Assembly (NCBI RefSeq): GCF_016125575.1
Contig: NZ_WGLM01000005.1
Coordinates: 620,001 to 684,000, forward strand
Length of the DNA stretch: 64,000 nucleotides
Source of the DNA: Limimaricola sp.
Lineage (GTDB): Bacteria; Pseudomonadota; Alphaproteobacteria; Rhodobacterales; Rhodobacteraceae
Reading direction: 5' to 3'
Shown: positions 1 to 9,757 of the stretch, one piece after another
Layout: the number at the start of each line of letters is the position of its first letter
How positions within the stretch are numbered: position 1 is the first letter of the stretch
Notes under the pieces: model-generated
Told to the model about the DNA's origin: nothing
The model's database searches: none
Seen by the model: only the letters and a program-made list of their open reading frames with translations
Made by a program: the position numbers and the translations under genes

Positions 1-2343
1 TTCGCCGGAACGGAAGCATTCAGGCTGCACGTTCGGGCCGGTCGCGCCGTCAGGCAGGCGGGCACCGGTAAAGCGGTCGATGTTGATGAAATTGCAGTCT
101 GGCGGAACCTTGAACGGCTCGCCGCCAAAGCGCTTGACGGCCTGCTCCATGAAGGTCTGGAAGACCGGCGCGCAGGTGGCTCCGCCCGAGGCATGGCCAA
201 GGTTCTTCGGTGTGTCATAGCCGATGTAGCAGCCCGCCACGATGTTCGAGGTGAAACCGACGAACCACACGTCCTTCTGGTCGTTGGTGGTGCCGGTCTT
301 GCCCGCAACCGGGACCGGCAGATGCACTGCGCCAGCCGCGGTGCCGCGCTGAACGACGCCCTGCATCATCGAGGTCAGTTCATACGCAGTCACCGCGTTC
401 ATGATCCGGTCGCGGTTCGATTCGATGCGCGGCACCTCGCCCGGCGGCAGCGCCGCCTCGGAGCACAGCGGACAGGCGCGCTGATCATGACGATAGATCG
501 TCTTGCCGTAGCGGTCCTGCACCCGGTCGACCAGCGTGGGCGCCACCCGCTCGCCCCCGTTGGCGAACATCGCATAGGCCGCAACCATGCGGAACAGCGT
601 GGTTTCCTGCGCGCCCAGCGCGTTGGACAGGAATGGCTCAAGGTGATCGTAGACACCGAAACGCTCGGCATAGCGGGCGACAGTATCCATCCCCACTTCC
701 ATCGCCAGCCGCACCGTCATCAGGTTGCGCGAATGCTCGATACCGGTTCGCAGGGGGGTCGGCCCGTAATAGGTCTTTTCATAGTTCTGCGGCTTCCACA
801 CGCCCTGTGGCGTCTGCACCTCGATCGGCGCATCCACGACGATGGTGGCGGGGGTATAACCGCTGTCGAGGGCAGCCGCATAGACGAAGGGCTTGAACGA
901 CGACCCGGGCTGGCGCATCGCCTGCGTCGCGCGGTTGAAGCTGGACGTCTGGTAGCTGAAGCCACCCTGCATCGCCAGAACACGACCGGTGTTCACGTCC
1001 ATCGCCATGAACGCGCCCTCGACCTCGGGCACCTGCCGTAGCGACCAGTTCTGGAACGAGCCGTCATTCGCGGTCACCTTGCGGACCAGCACCACGTCGC
1101 CCACGTGGAAATTGTCGAAGAAGCTGCCCTTGATCCAGTTGATGTCCTTGCGCGGCACGGAAGACGGCTGGTCGGCCGTGGGGGTGACGCCCTCGATGCC
1201 AAGGTCCATCTTTTGATCGCCGATGGCCAGCACCACGGCAGGCAGCCAGGGGTTGTCCAGCGTGATGTCGCGCGGCACGTTCACCTTGGCCAGCGCGTCG
1301 CGCCACTTCTGCTCGTCCGTCAGGTCTGCAGCCGGAATCGTCTTGCCGGTGCCGCGCCAGACGCCCTTGGCGCGGTCGTAATTCTCCAGCGCGCGCTGCA
1401 GCGCATGGGCCGCATCGACCTGCATTTCCGGATCGACCGTAGCGCGGATCGCGAGGCCACCCGAGAAGAATTCCTGCTCGCCGAAGTTCTGGCTCAGCTG
1501 ACGGCGGATCTCGTCGGTGAAATAGTCGCGCGGCGGCAGGGTGGAGCGGAAGCTGGGATAATCGCCCCCCTGCACCGAGAGCAGCGGTGCGGCCTTCTGC
1601 TCGTCATAGGTGGCCTTGTCGATATAGCCGTTCTCATACATCTCGCGCAGCGTGTTGTTGCGCCAGAAGACAGCCTGGTCATGGTTCCTGACCGGGTTTC
1701 GATTCGAAGGCGATTTGGGCAGCGAGGCAAGATAGGCCGCCTCGCCCGGCGTCAGTTCCGACAGCGACTTGTTGAAATAGGTCAGCGCCGCAGCTGTAAC
1801 CCCGTACGAGTTTTGCCCAAGGAAGATCTCGTTGAGGTAAAGCTCGAGGATCTTGTCCTTGCTCATCGCCTTCTCGATCCGCGTGGCCAGGATGATTTCC
1901 TGGATCTTGCGCTCGATCGTCTTGGAGCCGTCGAGAAGGAAGTTCTTCATCACCTGCTGGGTGATCGTGGAGGCCCCGCGCACGTCGCGGCCACGGGTCC
2001 GCACGGCTTCAAGGATGGCGGCGATGATGCCGCGCGCGTCATAGCCGTGGTGGATGTAGAAGTTCTTGTCTTCGGCCGAGATAAAGGCCTCTTTCACCAA
2101 TGGCGGGATCTCGTCGATCGGGGTGAACAGCCGTCGTTCGGTCGCGAATTCGTCAATGATCTGGCCCTCACCGGAATAGATCCGGCTGATTGTCTTGGGC
2201 GTGTACTGCGACAGCACCTCGTAAGACGGCAGGTTGCGGCCATACATGTAGAACACGGCGCCCATCGACAGACCCGCCATGAACAGGCCCAGCGTGAGCA
2301 TCGAGAAGATGCCACCGAAGAAGGACAGAAGAAAACGCAGCAC
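1..2343 (-). CDS. mrcA: penicillin-binding protein 1A (PBP1A), C-terminus beyond window
   Basis: Bifunctional class A PBP that polymerises glycan strands and cross-links peptidoglycan in the periplasm. The first 781 codons are in the window, open to the left edge without a stop. A GTG start at 2343 gives an N-terminal membrane anchor (MLRFLLSFFGGIFSML). The transglycosylase domain shows EDKNFYIHHGYD and GASTITQQ. The transpeptidase domain shows the nucleophile motif SSFK (in QPGSSFKPF), SRN and KTGTT. This fits the family's 800-850 residues. It is transcribed in the same direction as the amidase upstream, about 120 bp away, so joint expression is possible. Only the extreme C-terminus is missing. 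Confidence 0.95.
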   Translation of the reverse strand, partial: MLRFLLSFFGGIFSMLTLGLFMAGLSMGAVFYMYGRNLPSYEVLSQYTPKTISRIYSGEGQIIDEFATERRLFTPIDEIPPLVKEAFISAEDKNFYIHHGYDARGIIAAILEAVRTRGRDVRGASTITQQVMKNFLLDGSKTIERKIQEIILATRIEKAMSKDKILELYLNEIFLGQNSYGVTAAALTYFNKSLSELTPGEAAYLASLPKSPSNRNPVRNHDQAVFWRNNTLREMYENGYIDKATYDEQKAAPLLSVQGGDYPSFRSTLPPRDYFTDEIRRQLSQNFGEQEFFSGGLAIRATVDPEMQVDAAHALQRALENYDRAKGVWRGTGKTIPAADLTDEQKWRDALAKVNVPRDITLDNPWLPAVVLAIGDQKMDLGIEGVTPTADQPSSVPRKDINWIKGSFFDNFHVGDVVLVRKVTANDGSFQNWSLRQVPEVEGAFMAMDVNTGRVLAMQGGFSYQTSSFNRATQAMRQPGSSFKPFVYAAALDSGYTPATIVVDAPIEVQTPQGVWKPQNYEKTYYGPTPLRTGIEHSRNLMTVRLAMEVGMDTVARYAERFGVYDHLEPFLSNALGAQETTLFRMVAAYAMFANGGERVAPTLVDRVQDRYGKTIYRHDQRACPLCSEAALPPGEVPRIESNRDRIMNAVTAYELTSMMQGVVQRGTAAGAVHLPVPVAGKTGTTNDQKDVWFVGFTSNIVAGCYIGYDTPKNLGHASGGATCAPVFQTFMEQAVKRFGGEPFKVPPDCNFINIDRFTGARLPDGATGPNVQPECFRSGE

Positions 2344-2465
2344 GCGTGTGATATTCCCGTAACGCCGGACTGGAATGACCGCTTATAGGCATGGCCGGGG
2401 CAATGGTCAAAAGCCGAAGATGCCGCATCGGCCGGTTTTTGCGCTCCCGCGCCCGGGTGGCGTGC

Positions 2466-3683
2466 CTATTGACGGATCAGCGGCGCCTTTGCCTCCATTT
2501 GCGCTGCATAAGCCTGCAGGCCGCGCACTAGACCCGCCACGATGGCGGCGCGGCCCTTTTCCGACTCCAGCGCCGCGCGATCCTGCGGATTCGACAGGAA
2601 CCCTGCCTCGACCAGCACCGAGGGAAAATCGGCGGCTTTCAGCACCGCCAGCGGCGCCTCGCGCCGGGGCCGCGAGTTGACATCGGCCCCTGCCGCCTTC
2701 AGCCCGGCGACCAGCGCATCGGCCAACATCACGCTTTCAGGGCCGGTTTCCTGCCGGGCGAGGTCCATCAGAACGGTCGCAACCGTGTCGTCCTGCCCGG
2801 TCAGGTCCAGTCCGCGCAGAAGGTCCGACCGGTCGTGACGCTCTGCCGTGCGCTCCGAGGCCGCATCGAGCGCGCCGGGGCTGAGCGTATAGACCGAGGC
2901 CCCCCCGGTCGTGTCGTCCTCGGTCAGGATATCGGCGTGCAGCGAGATCATCACGTCGGCGCCTGCCGCGCGCGCCAGCGTCATCCGCTCTTCCAGCGGC
3001 ACGAACACGTCGGCGTCGCGGGTCAGCACCGCCTTCATCCCGCCTGCCCGGTCAATCGCCTCGGCAAGGTCGCGGCCCAGTTTCAGCACGAGGTCGGCCT
3101 CCTTGTCGCCGCCGGCCTGCGCGCCGGGGTCGATGCCACCATGGCCGGGGTCAAGCATCACGATCAGCGGCCCACCGGGCGCCTTCGGGGGCGGCGGCAG
3201 CGCTGTGGGCGGTGCCGCGTCCCAGCCCGGATCGGGCGGCGCGCCAACGCTGGCGGCAAAGGCAGCAGGCGTCGTGGGCTGCATCTGCACCCTGATCCGC
3301 GCCTGGTCGGTCGTGGGGTCCACTGTCATTCCTGCCTGCTTCACAAGCATCGGCCCGGAAAGACCGATCACCAGCCGCGACAGGCCGGGCCGCACCTGGC
3401 CAAAGCGCAGGTCGGTCGCGTGATCGGCATTCAGCAGGGTCGTGCGCGTGGTCGCGCCCCAGTCGACTTGCTTGAAATCCATCACTAGCCGTGCCGGGTC
3501 GGCCATCGTGAAGACCCGATAGGGCACCGGCTGGCTCAGCCCGAGGTCCACCACAAGGCCGTCACCGGCATCGCGCACCTGGCTGCTGGCAACATCAAGG
3601 CGCGCAAGCCCCGCAAAATCCTGCGCCCGCGCCGCACCTGCCACCAGCAGCAAGATCAGCGCAAGAAACCGCAAGCCGCTCAT
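2466..3683 (-). CDS. amiC: N-acetylmuramoyl-L-alanine amidase, AmiC type with AMIN domain
   Basis: Zinc amidase that splits septal peptidoglycan during cell separation. 405 residues: signal peptide (about 1-20), an AMIN peptidoglycan-targeting domain (about 25-130), a Pro-rich linker, then an Amidase_3 domain. Zinc and catalytic residues lie in DPGHGGIDPGA, KEADLVLKLG, SLHAD and LVEAGFLSN. The start overlaps the stop of the upstream aminotransferase gene by 4 bp (ATGA), so the two are translationally coupled. Such amidases need an activator with a degenerate LytM domain; a candidate (NlpD-like) is encoded at 58404-59627. Confidence 0.93.
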   Translation of the reverse strand: MSGLRFLALILLLVAGAARAQDFAGLARLDVASSQVRDAGDGLVVDLGLSQPVPYRVFTMADPARLVMDFKQVDWGATTRTTLLNADHATDLRFGQVRPGLSRLVIGLSGPMLVKQAGMTVDPTTDQARIRVQMQPTTPAAFAASVGAPPDPGWDAAPPTALPPPPKAPGGPLIVMLDPGHGGIDPGAQAGGDKEADLVLKLGRDLAEAIDRAGGMKAVLTRDADVFVPLEERMTLARAAGADVMISLHADILTEDDTTGGASVYTLSPGALDAASERTAERHDRSDLLRGLDLTGQDDTVATVLMDLARQETGPESVMLADALVAGLKAAGADVNSRPRREAPLAVLKAADFPSVLVEAGFLSNPQDRAALESEKGRAAIVAGLVRGLQAYAAQMEAKAPLIRQ

Positions 3684-4825
3684 GCCCGCGTCGCCATGAA
3701 GGCGCCCAGCCGTTCCAGCCCCAGCGCGATCTGCCCGGTCGACTGGGCGTAGGACAGCCGCAGCCAGCGATGCCCCTTCACCGGGTCGAAATCGAGGCCC
3801 GGCGTCACCGCCACCCCCGCCTCGCGCAGGATTTCGTCGGCCAGTGCGCGGCTGTCGGTGGTGATGTCGCTCACGTCGACATAGACGTAGAAGGCGCCAT
3901 CGGGCGGCGCGACCTTGCCCAGCCCGATTTTCGGCAACCTCTCGATCAGAAGCGCGCGGTTGGCGGAGTAAACGGCAAGGTTCGCCTCCAGCTCTTCGGT
4001 GCAGTCCATCGCCGCCAGCGCCAGCACCTGCGCGGCATGGCCGGGGCAGATGAAGAGGTTCTGCGCCAGCCGCTCGACCCGGCGCACATGGTCGGGCGGC
4101 ACCACCATCCAGCCCACCCGCCAGCCGGTCATGCTGAAATACTTCGAGAAGGAATTGACGACATAGACCTCATCGGTGACCTCCAGCGCGCTGACCGCGC
4201 GGCGCTCGTAACCGATGCCATGGTAGATCTCGTCCGAGATGAAGGCCGCCCCCTGCGCGCCACAGGCCGCCGCCAACGCCGCCAGCGCCTCCTTGTCCAG
4301 CATCGTGCCGGTGGGATTGGCGGGCGAGGCCACGATCAGCCCGTCAAGGCGATGCGCCGCCACGTCCGCCGGTACGGGCTGCAGCCGCGCCGCCATCGTC
4401 GTGGGCATGCCCACCGGGGTCAGCCCCATTGCCTTGAGGATCTGCCGGTAGGACGGGTAGCAGGGCTCGCCCAGCCCCACCCGCGCGCCGTTGTCGAAAA
4501 GCGCGGCAAAGGCCAGCAGGAAGGCGCCCGAGGCGCCCGCCGTCACCACGACGCGCGCCGGGTCAAGATCCACGCCGTACCACTCGCCGTAATGCCGAGC
4601 GATTCGCGCGCGCAGCTCCGGCAGGCCCAGCGCCACGGTATAGCCCAGCGGCCCCGCCTCCATCGCGCCCGCAAGCCGCGCCAGCGCCGCGCGCGGCGCG
4701 CCGGTGCCGGGCTGGCCCACTTCCATATGCACGATGTGCCGGCCGGCCGCCTCGGCGGCGCGGGCTGCCTCCATCACGTCCATCACGATGAACGGGTCCA
4801 CCTCGCCCCGGACCGAGTTGCGCAT
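3680..4825 (-). CDS. PLP-dependent aminotransferase, class I/II
   Basis: 381-residue fold-type I aminotransferase of the aspartate aminotransferase superfamily; amino donor not predictable. Seen: substrate loop PANPTG (about 169-173), ISDEIYHG, and the Schiff-base lysine K228 in SFSKYFSMTGWRVGW, followed by the usual arginine-bearing C-terminal region (WLRLSYA). It forms a two-gene unit with the amidase downstream through an ATGA overlap, an odd metabolic/cell-wall pairing. Alternative labels (alanine, aspartate or aromatic aminotransferase) cannot be separated from sequence alone. Confidence 0.88.
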   Translation of the reverse strand: MRNSVRGEVDPFIVMDVMEAARAAEAAGRHIVHMEVGQPGTGAPRAALARLAGAMEAGPLGYTVALGLPELRARIARHYGEWYGVDLDPARVVVTAGASGAFLLAFAALFDNGARVGLGEPCYPSYRQILKAMGLTPVGMPTTMAARLQPVPADVAAHRLDGLIVASPANPTGTMLDKEALAALAAACGAQGAAFISDEIYHGIGYERRAVSALEVTDEVYVVNSFSKYFSMTGWRVGWMVVPPDHVRRVERLAQNLFICPGHAAQVLALAAMDCTEELEANLAVYSANRALLIERLPKIGLGKVAPPDGAFYVYVDVSDITTDSRALADEILREAGVAVTPGLDFDPVKGHRWLRLSYAQSTGQIALGLERLGAFMATRA

Positions 4826-4964
4826 TGCCTGCCTCTTTGTTTATCCTTCTGTCTTGCCCGCCTGCCGGCCCTCGCGTCAATGTGCCAATGCGTCGGACCT
4901 TGGCAGGGCGGCAGGAATATGCACTCTGCCGCCTGAACGCCGCCCTCACCGAAGGAGACCGCCC

Positions 4965-5717
4965 ATGACCATCGCCCGCCTCGCCGCCCTGGCCGCGTTC
5001 CTGGCTGCATGGGCGCTGCCCGCCGCGGCCACCGACCTGACCCAGATGACGGATGCCGACCGCGCCGCTTTTCGGGCGGAGGTGCGCGCCTACCTGCTTG
5101 ATCACCCCGAAGTGCTGATGGAGGCGATCAACGAGCTTGACCAGCGCCAGCAACAGGCGGCCGCCGTCGCCGACCAGCAACTGGTGCAGGACAATGCCAG
5201 CGCGATCTTCAATGACGGCCATTCCTGGGTCGGCGGCAACCCGGATGGCGACATCACCATGGTCGAGTTCATGGATTACCGCTGCGGCTACTGCAAACGC
5301 GCCTTCCCCGATGTCGACCAGTTGCTCAAGACCGACGGCAACATCCGCTACATCGTCAAGGAATTCCCGATCCTCGGGCCGCAATCGGTCCTGGCCGCGC
5401 AATTCGCCATCGCGGTCAAGCAGATCGCGGGGGACGAGACCTATGCGACGGTGCACAACGCGCTGATGGGCTATAACAGCGACATCACCATGGCGAGCCT
5501 TGGCCGCATGGCACAGACGCTCGGCCTCGACATGGACGCGATCTCGGCCAAGATGAACAGCCCCGAAGTGGCCGCAGTGATCAACGCCAACCGGCAACTG
5601 GCCGGCACATTGCAGATCACCGGAACCCCCACCTTCGTGGTCAAGGACCAGATGCTGCGCGGCTATCTGCCGCTGGCCCAGATGGAACAGATGGTCTCGC
5701 AGATCCGCTCGAACTAA
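4965..5717 (+). CDS. DsbA-family thiol:disulfide oxidoreductase
   Basis: Secreted thioredoxin-fold protein of 250 residues. A Sec signal peptide ends near residue 22 (ALPAAA). A helical N-terminal segment (about 25-85) precedes the thioredoxin domain with active-site CGYC (C107, C110), and a cis-Pro loop TGTPTF. The layout (helical extension plus DsbA fold, CxYC) resembles the ScsC/BdbD-like group more than E. coli DsbA, so isomerase or general oxidase activity are both possible. The start is set by GAAGGAG 9-10 bp upstream. It is convergent with ispG. Confidence 0.88.
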   Translation: MTIARLAALAAFLAAWALPAAATDLTQMTDADRAAFRAEVRAYLLDHPEVLMEAINELDQRQQQAAAVADQQLVQDNASAIFNDGHSWVGGNPDGDITMVEFMDYRCGYCKRAFPDVDQLLKTDGNIRYIVKEFPILGPQSVLAAQFAIAVKQIAGDETYATVHNALMGYNSDITMASLGRMAQTLGLDMDAISAKMNSPEVAAVINANRQLAGTLQITGTPTFVVKDQMLRGYLPLAQMEQMVSQIRSN

Positions 5718-5729
5718 GGCTGCCAAGCC

Positions 5730-5757
5730 CTTCTTCTGGCTTCAAATACTCCGGGGG
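5730..5757 (+). repeat. dispersed intergenic motif, copy a
   Basis: CTTCTTCTGGC..CAAATACTCCGGGGG directly after the DsbA-like gene, followed by a GC hairpin. Related copies follow tpiA, the P450 gene and (minus strand) the sensor kinase gene. Confidence 0.7.
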
Positions 5758-5776
5758 TGAATTGGTCGCAGGCCAA

Positions 5777-5795
5777 GAGGGGGCAGCGCCCCCTC
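5777..5795. terminator. GC hairpin between convergent DsbA-like gene and ispG
   Basis: 8-bp perfect stem GAGGGGGC/GCCCCCTC with a 3-nt loop, lying 4 bp from the ispG stop. No long T tract on either side, so terminator activity is inferred from position between convergent genes. Confidence 0.5.
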
Positions 5796-5798
5796 GCC

Positions 5799-6932
5799 TT
5801 ACTCGGCCGCTGCCGCTTCTGCCGCCGTCCGCGCCTCGATCTCGGCGGCCTTCTTCTCAACCTGTTCGACGATGTGATCGACCATCGCCTCGTTGCCAAG
5901 CTTGTGGCTCTGCTTGCCGGCGAGATAGACCATCCCCGACCCGGCGCCGCCACCGGTAAAACCCACATCGGTCATCAGCGCCTCGCCGGGGCCATTGACC
6001 ACGCAGCCGATGATCGACAGGCTCATCGGCGTCTTGATGTGGCTCAGGCGGCTTTCCAGCACCTCGACCGTCTTGATCACATCAAAGCCCTGTCGCGCGC
6101 AGGAGGGGCAGGAAATGATGTTCACGCCCCGGTGCCGCAGGCCCAGCGATTTCAGGATCTCGTAGCCGACCTTCACCTCCTCGACCGGATCGGCCGAGAG
6201 GCTGACGCGGATCGTGTCACCGATCCCGGCCCAAAGCAGGCTGCCCAGCCCGATGGCCGACTTGATCGTGCCGGTACGCAGGCCGCCGGCCTCGGTGATG
6301 CCAAGGTGCAGCGGCGCATCGGTCGCCTCGGCCAGTTGCTGGTAGGCCGCGGCGGCCATGAACACGTCCGACGCCTTCACAGAAATCTTGAACTCGTGGA
6401 AATCGGCATCCTGCAGGATCCGGATATGGTCCAGCCCGCTTTCGACCATCGCGTCGGGGCAGGGCTCGCCGTATTTCTCCAGCAGATGCTTTTCAAGGCT
6501 GCCCGCGTTCACGCCGATGCGGATCGAACAGCCGTGATCGCGGGCCGCGCGCACCACCTCGGCCACCCGTTTCGCATCGCCGATATTGCCGGGGTTGATG
6601 CGCAGACAAGCAGCACCCGCCTCGGCCGCCTCGATGGCGCGCTTGTAGTGGAAATGGATGTCGGCGACGATCGGTACCGGGCTCTCGCGCACGATTTCGC
6701 GCAAGGCCCGCGTGCTGTCCTGGTCGGGGGTGGAGACGCGGACGATGTCGGCGCCCGCCTCGGCCGCGGCCTGCACCTGTGCCACGGTTGCGGCCACGTC
6801 GGTGGTCAGCGTGTTGGTCATCGTCTGGACGCTGATCGGCGCGCCGCCGCCAACGGGCACGCGGCCCACCATGATCTGGCGCGACGTGCGCCGGTCGATG
6901 TTGCGCCAGGGGCGGATCGGGTTGTGCGACAT
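5799..6932 (-). CDS. ispG: 4-hydroxy-3-methylbut-2-enyl diphosphate synthase (flavodoxin)
   Basis: Fe-S enzyme of the non-mevalonate isoprenoid pathway, turning MEcPP into HMBPP. 377 residues from the ATG at 6932, which has AAGGAAC upstream; an in-frame start at 6995 would add an unsupported extension. Seen: the TIM-barrel part ([18 protein letters not shown]) and the C-terminal cluster-binding cysteines in SCPSCAR and [10 protein letters not shown]. It ends in an Ala/Glu-rich tail. The RodZ-like gene upstream on the same strand ends 77 bp away. Confidence 0.97.
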   Translation of the reverse strand: MSHNPIRPWRNIDRRTSRQIMVGRVPVGGGAPISVQTMTNTLTTDVAATVAQVQAAAEAGADIVRVSTPDQDSTRALREIVRESPVPIVADIHFHYKRAIEAAEAGAACLRINPGNIGDAKRVAEVVRAARDHGCSIRIGVNAGSLEKHLLEKYGEPCPDAMVESGLDHIRILQDADFHEFKISVKASDVFMAAAAYQQLAEATDAPLHLGITEAGGLRTGTIKSAIGLGSLLWAGIGDTIRVSLSADPVEEVKVGYEILKSLGLRHRGVNIISCPSCARQGFDVIKTVEVLESRLSHIKTPMSLSIIGCVVNGPGEALMTDVGFTGGGAGSGMVYLAGKQSHKLGNEAMVDHIVEQVEKKAAEIEARTAAEAAAAE

Positions 6933-7009
6933 CGGGTTTGTTCCTTGGGCAGGGACGCTTGCCGCAAACCTAAGGCGGCGGCGGCCCGGCGGCAACGCCC
7001 CCGCAGCGG

Positions 7010-8212
7010 TTACTGACCGGTTTGCGCCTCGGCCACGGCCACGACCTTGGCCAGATCGCTGTCACGGCTGATATCGGCCACGGCAAAGCGCTGGGTCAGC
7101 GCGTCAGGCGTCAATGCGACATTCGAAGTCACCATGCCGCGCGCGCCTACCGGCCCGTAATGCTTGCCATTGATATCGAAATAGACCGAACCCGAATCGC
7201 CCACGCGCAGCGTGGCGGGGTCCTGCGTCGGCGGCACATCATAGCTGTCGCCCGCGTTCATGATGCCTTCGTAAAGGACGGTGCCATCAGCGGCCTTCAC
7301 CCGCACCCATGCCGGGCGCACGGCGATAAGCTGCACCCCGGGTGCTGCGGGTTCGGTGACCTGAACAGCGGGTGTATCGCCGCTGGAGGCCCCCAGCGCA
7401 TCGGCCAACGCCGCGTTCACGGCACCCTGATCCACGGGCGGCGACGAAAGCGTGCCGGTCGCCGCCGGGTCGATGGCGGCAATCGGGCCGTCGCGTGGCA
7501 CCATCACCGGCACGGCCAGCGCCTGCGGTCGATAAAGACGATCAAGCGAATCGGCTGGCGTCGCGGCAGCGACCACCGCCGTCCCAGGCCCGTCGGCCGT
7601 GACGGCGCCACCGGCCAGCGGATCAATCTGCGAGACGACAGTCGGCGATTGTTCGACCGGGGCGACCTGCACCTGCTGCACCTGTTGCAGCACCATCCAG
7701 CCGCCATAGCCCAGTCCCGAGATCAGCGCGATCAGCACCGCGATCGAGCCCAGAGCCCGCGGCTCGACCCCCGAAAGCAATGCCTCGCGCCCTGGCACGA
7801 AGGGGGTGGCCGAGGCCGTGAAAATGTCCTTGCCCAACCCGTTGTCGAGCCGCTCTTCGCGCGAAGGTTTTACCGATGAGGCCGCGGCAGACATGCCATG
7901 CGCGGTCGCAAAACCGCTTTCCATGCAGAACTTGCCGAACGCGTCGTCCGGATCCATGCCGAGATAGCGCGCGTAAGAGCGCACGTAACCCGCGATGAAA
8001 CCCGGCGTATCGAATGCGGTGGGATCGGCGTTCTCGATGGCGGCGATGTAGGCGGCCTTGATCTTCAGCTCGCGCTGCACGTCCAGAAGGCTTTTGCCCA
8101 TGGTGGCGCGTTCGCCCCGCATCAGGTCGCCCAGCCGCAGTTCGAAGTCGTCAAAGCCTTTGGCCTGAGCCTCTTCGACGGCTTGATTGCGCCTGAAGCC
8201 TTTACCGATCAT
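7010..8212 (-). CDS. RodZ-like helix-turn-helix membrane protein (DUF4115)
   Basis: 400 residues. The N-terminal cytoplasmic HTH_25/XRE-like domain (about 15-95, with [19 protein letters not shown]-type helix and [14 protein letters not shown]) precedes one transmembrane helix (about 165-190, [20 protein letters not shown]), a long Pro/Ala/Thr-rich linker and a C-terminal DUF4115 beta domain ([19 protein letters not shown]). This is the RodZ architecture, linking MreB to the rod-elongation machinery. I chose the ATG at 8212 because AGGA lies 6 nt upstream; 8239 is the alternative. Located just upstream of ispG, the usual rodZ-ispG neighbourhood. Confidence 0.85.
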   Translation of the reverse strand: MIGKGFRRNQAVEEAQAKGFDDFELRLGDLMRGERATMGKSLLDVQRELKIKAAYIAAIENADPTAFDTPGFIAGYVRSYARYLGMDPDDAFGKFCMESGFATAHGMSAAASSVKPSREERLDNGLGKDIFTASATPFVPGREALLSGVEPRALGSIAVLIALISGLGYGGWMVLQQVQQVQVAPVEQSPTVVSQIDPLAGGAVTADGPGTAVVAAATPADSLDRLYRPQALAVPVMVPRDGPIAAIDPAATGTLSSPPVDQGAVNAALADALGASSGDTPAVQVTEPAAPGVQLIAVRPAWVRVKAADGTVLYEGIMNAGDSYDVPPTQDPATLRVGDSGSVYFDINGKHYGPVGARGMVTSNVALTPDALTQRFAVADISRDSDLAKVVAVAEAQTGQ

Positions 8213-8320
8213 CGGCTGTCCTGTTGCCTGCTGCCCCACCGGGACCGCCCGATTCGACCGAACGTCCCCTGCCTTCAGGGGCTATCATACACGATTTCGC
8301 GATGCATCCGCAGAAAATGG

Positions 8321-9544
8321 TCAGGAAGCCATTTCGGCGCGATTCAGCGCACAATGCGACCACAGGCGATCCATGGCGAAGATCAGCTTGTCCATTTCGT
8401 TCGGGCCATGCACCGGCGACGGCGTGAAGCGCAGCCGTTCGGTGCCACGCGGCACGGTCGGAAAGTTGATCGGCTGCACGTAAATGCCGTGATCTGCCAA
8501 CAACATGTCCGACAGTTTCTTGGTATGTTTGGGATCGCCTACGATCACCGGCACGATGTGGCTGCCGTGATCAATCAGGGGCAGGCCCAAACCCTTCAGC
8601 CGCGTCTTGAGGATGCTGGCCTGCGTCTGGTGACGCAAACGGATCGCTTGGTCGGTCTTGAGATGCGCAACCGAGGCCGCGGCGCCAGCGGCAATAGCCG
8701 GCGGCAGCGATGTGGTAAAGATGAACCCCGGCGCGTAAGACCTTATTGCATCAGCCATTTTCGCAGTCGTGGCGATATAGCCGCCCTGCACGCCAAAGGC
8801 CTTGCCCAGCGTGCCGTTGATGATGTCGATCCGGTCCATCAGCCCGTCACGCTCGGCCACGCCGGCGCCGCGCGGGCCATACATGCCCACCGCGTGCACC
8901 TCGTCGAGATAGGTCAGCGCGCCAAATTCCTCGGCCAGCGCCAGGATCTCGGCAATCGGGCCGAAATCGCCATCCATCGAATAGACCGATTCGAAGGCGA
9001 TCAGCTTTGGCGCGGCAGGATCGTCGGCGGCCAGCAAATCGCGCAGGTGCGCCACGTCGTTGTGCCGGAAGATGCGCTTGGCCCCGCCATTGCGGCGGAT
9101 ACCCTCGATCATCGACGCGTGGTTGAGCACGTCGGAATAGATGATCAGGCCCGGAAAGAGCTGCGGCAGCGTCGACAGTGTCGCGTCATTGGCGATGTAG
9201 GCCGAGGTGAAAAGCAGCGCCGCCTCTTTGCCGTGCAGGTCGGCCAGTTCCGCCTCCAGCCGCTTGTGATAAACCGTGGTGCCCGAGATGTTGCGCGTCC
9301 CGCCCGAACCGGCGCCGGTGGCATCCAGCGCTTCGTGCATGGCTTGCAGCACCGCCGGATGCTGGCCCATCCCCAGATAGTCATTGCCACACCACACGGT
9401 AATCGGCGCCTCGGTACCATCGGGCCTGCGCCAGATGGCGTGCGGAAACTGGCCTTTCTTGCGCTCGATATCGATGAAGGTGCGGTAGCGGCCTTCTGCA
9501 TGCAACTTGCCGATCGCGGCGTCGAGAGTGGCGTTGTAGTCCAC
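8321..9544 (-). CDS. hemA: 5-aminolevulinate synthase
   Basis: PLP enzyme condensing glycine and succinyl-CoA to 5-aminolevulinate, the first step of tetrapyrrole synthesis in alphaproteobacteria. A GTG start at 9544 has AGGAAG five bases upstream and gives 407 residues beginning (M)DYNATLDAA, the normal length and N-terminus; the frame is open further upstream but those starts look spurious. Seen: [25 protein letters not shown] and the lysine in NGTLGKAFG. An FNR-like box lies 171-184 bp upstream of the start, in keeping with oxygen control of hemA in Rhodobacter. Confidence 0.96.
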   Translation of the reverse strand: MDYNATLDAAIGKLHAEGRYRTFIDIERKKGQFPHAIWRRPDGTEAPITVWCGNDYLGMGQHPAVLQAMHEALDATGAGSGGTRNISGTTVYHKRLEAELADLHGKEAALLFTSAYIANDATLSTLPQLFPGLIIYSDVLNHASMIEGIRRNGGAKRIFRHNDVAHLRDLLAADDPAAPKLIAFESVYSMDGDFGPIAEILALAEEFGALTYLDEVHAVGMYGPRGAGVAERDGLMDRIDIINGTLGKAFGVQGGYIATTAKMADAIRSYAPGFIFTTSLPPAIAAGAAASVAHLKTDQAIRLRHQTQASILKTRLKGLGLPLIDHGSHIVPVIVGDPKHTKKLSDMLLADHGIYVQPINFPTVPRGTERLRFTPSPVHGPNEMDKLIFAMDRLWSHCALNRAEMAS

Positions 9545-9714
9545 GAGGTCTTCCTTTCCCATGTGGCGAAACGGGCCGAAACCTGTCCGCACCAAGGCGT
9601 TGCCGCTGATATAGCCGTCACCCGCGCGAGGCAACACGTTACAAATTGCCGCTCCTTTGGAAGCATTTCAAAGGTGCGTGACTGGACTTGTCGCAAGCCG
9701 CTTGTAGGTTGGCT

Positions 9715-9728
9715 TTGACATGAATCAA
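9715..9728. promoter_or_regulatory. FNR/FnrL-like box in the hemA - M20 peptidase intergenic region
   Basis: TTGACATGAATCAA matches the FNR consensus TTGAT-N4-ATCAA with one mismatch. It lies between divergent hemA and the peptidase gene. hemA is the more likely target from known FnrL control in Rhodobacter; the box is only 29 bp from the peptidase start. Confidence 0.55.
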
Positions 9729-9757
9729 GAAACCGGGCCCACCCGGAAAGGACTTCC

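Noticed and set aside
1105-2388. 427-codon frame opposite PBP1A
   Set aside because: PBP1A on the other strand carries all catalytic motifs; the plus frame has none.
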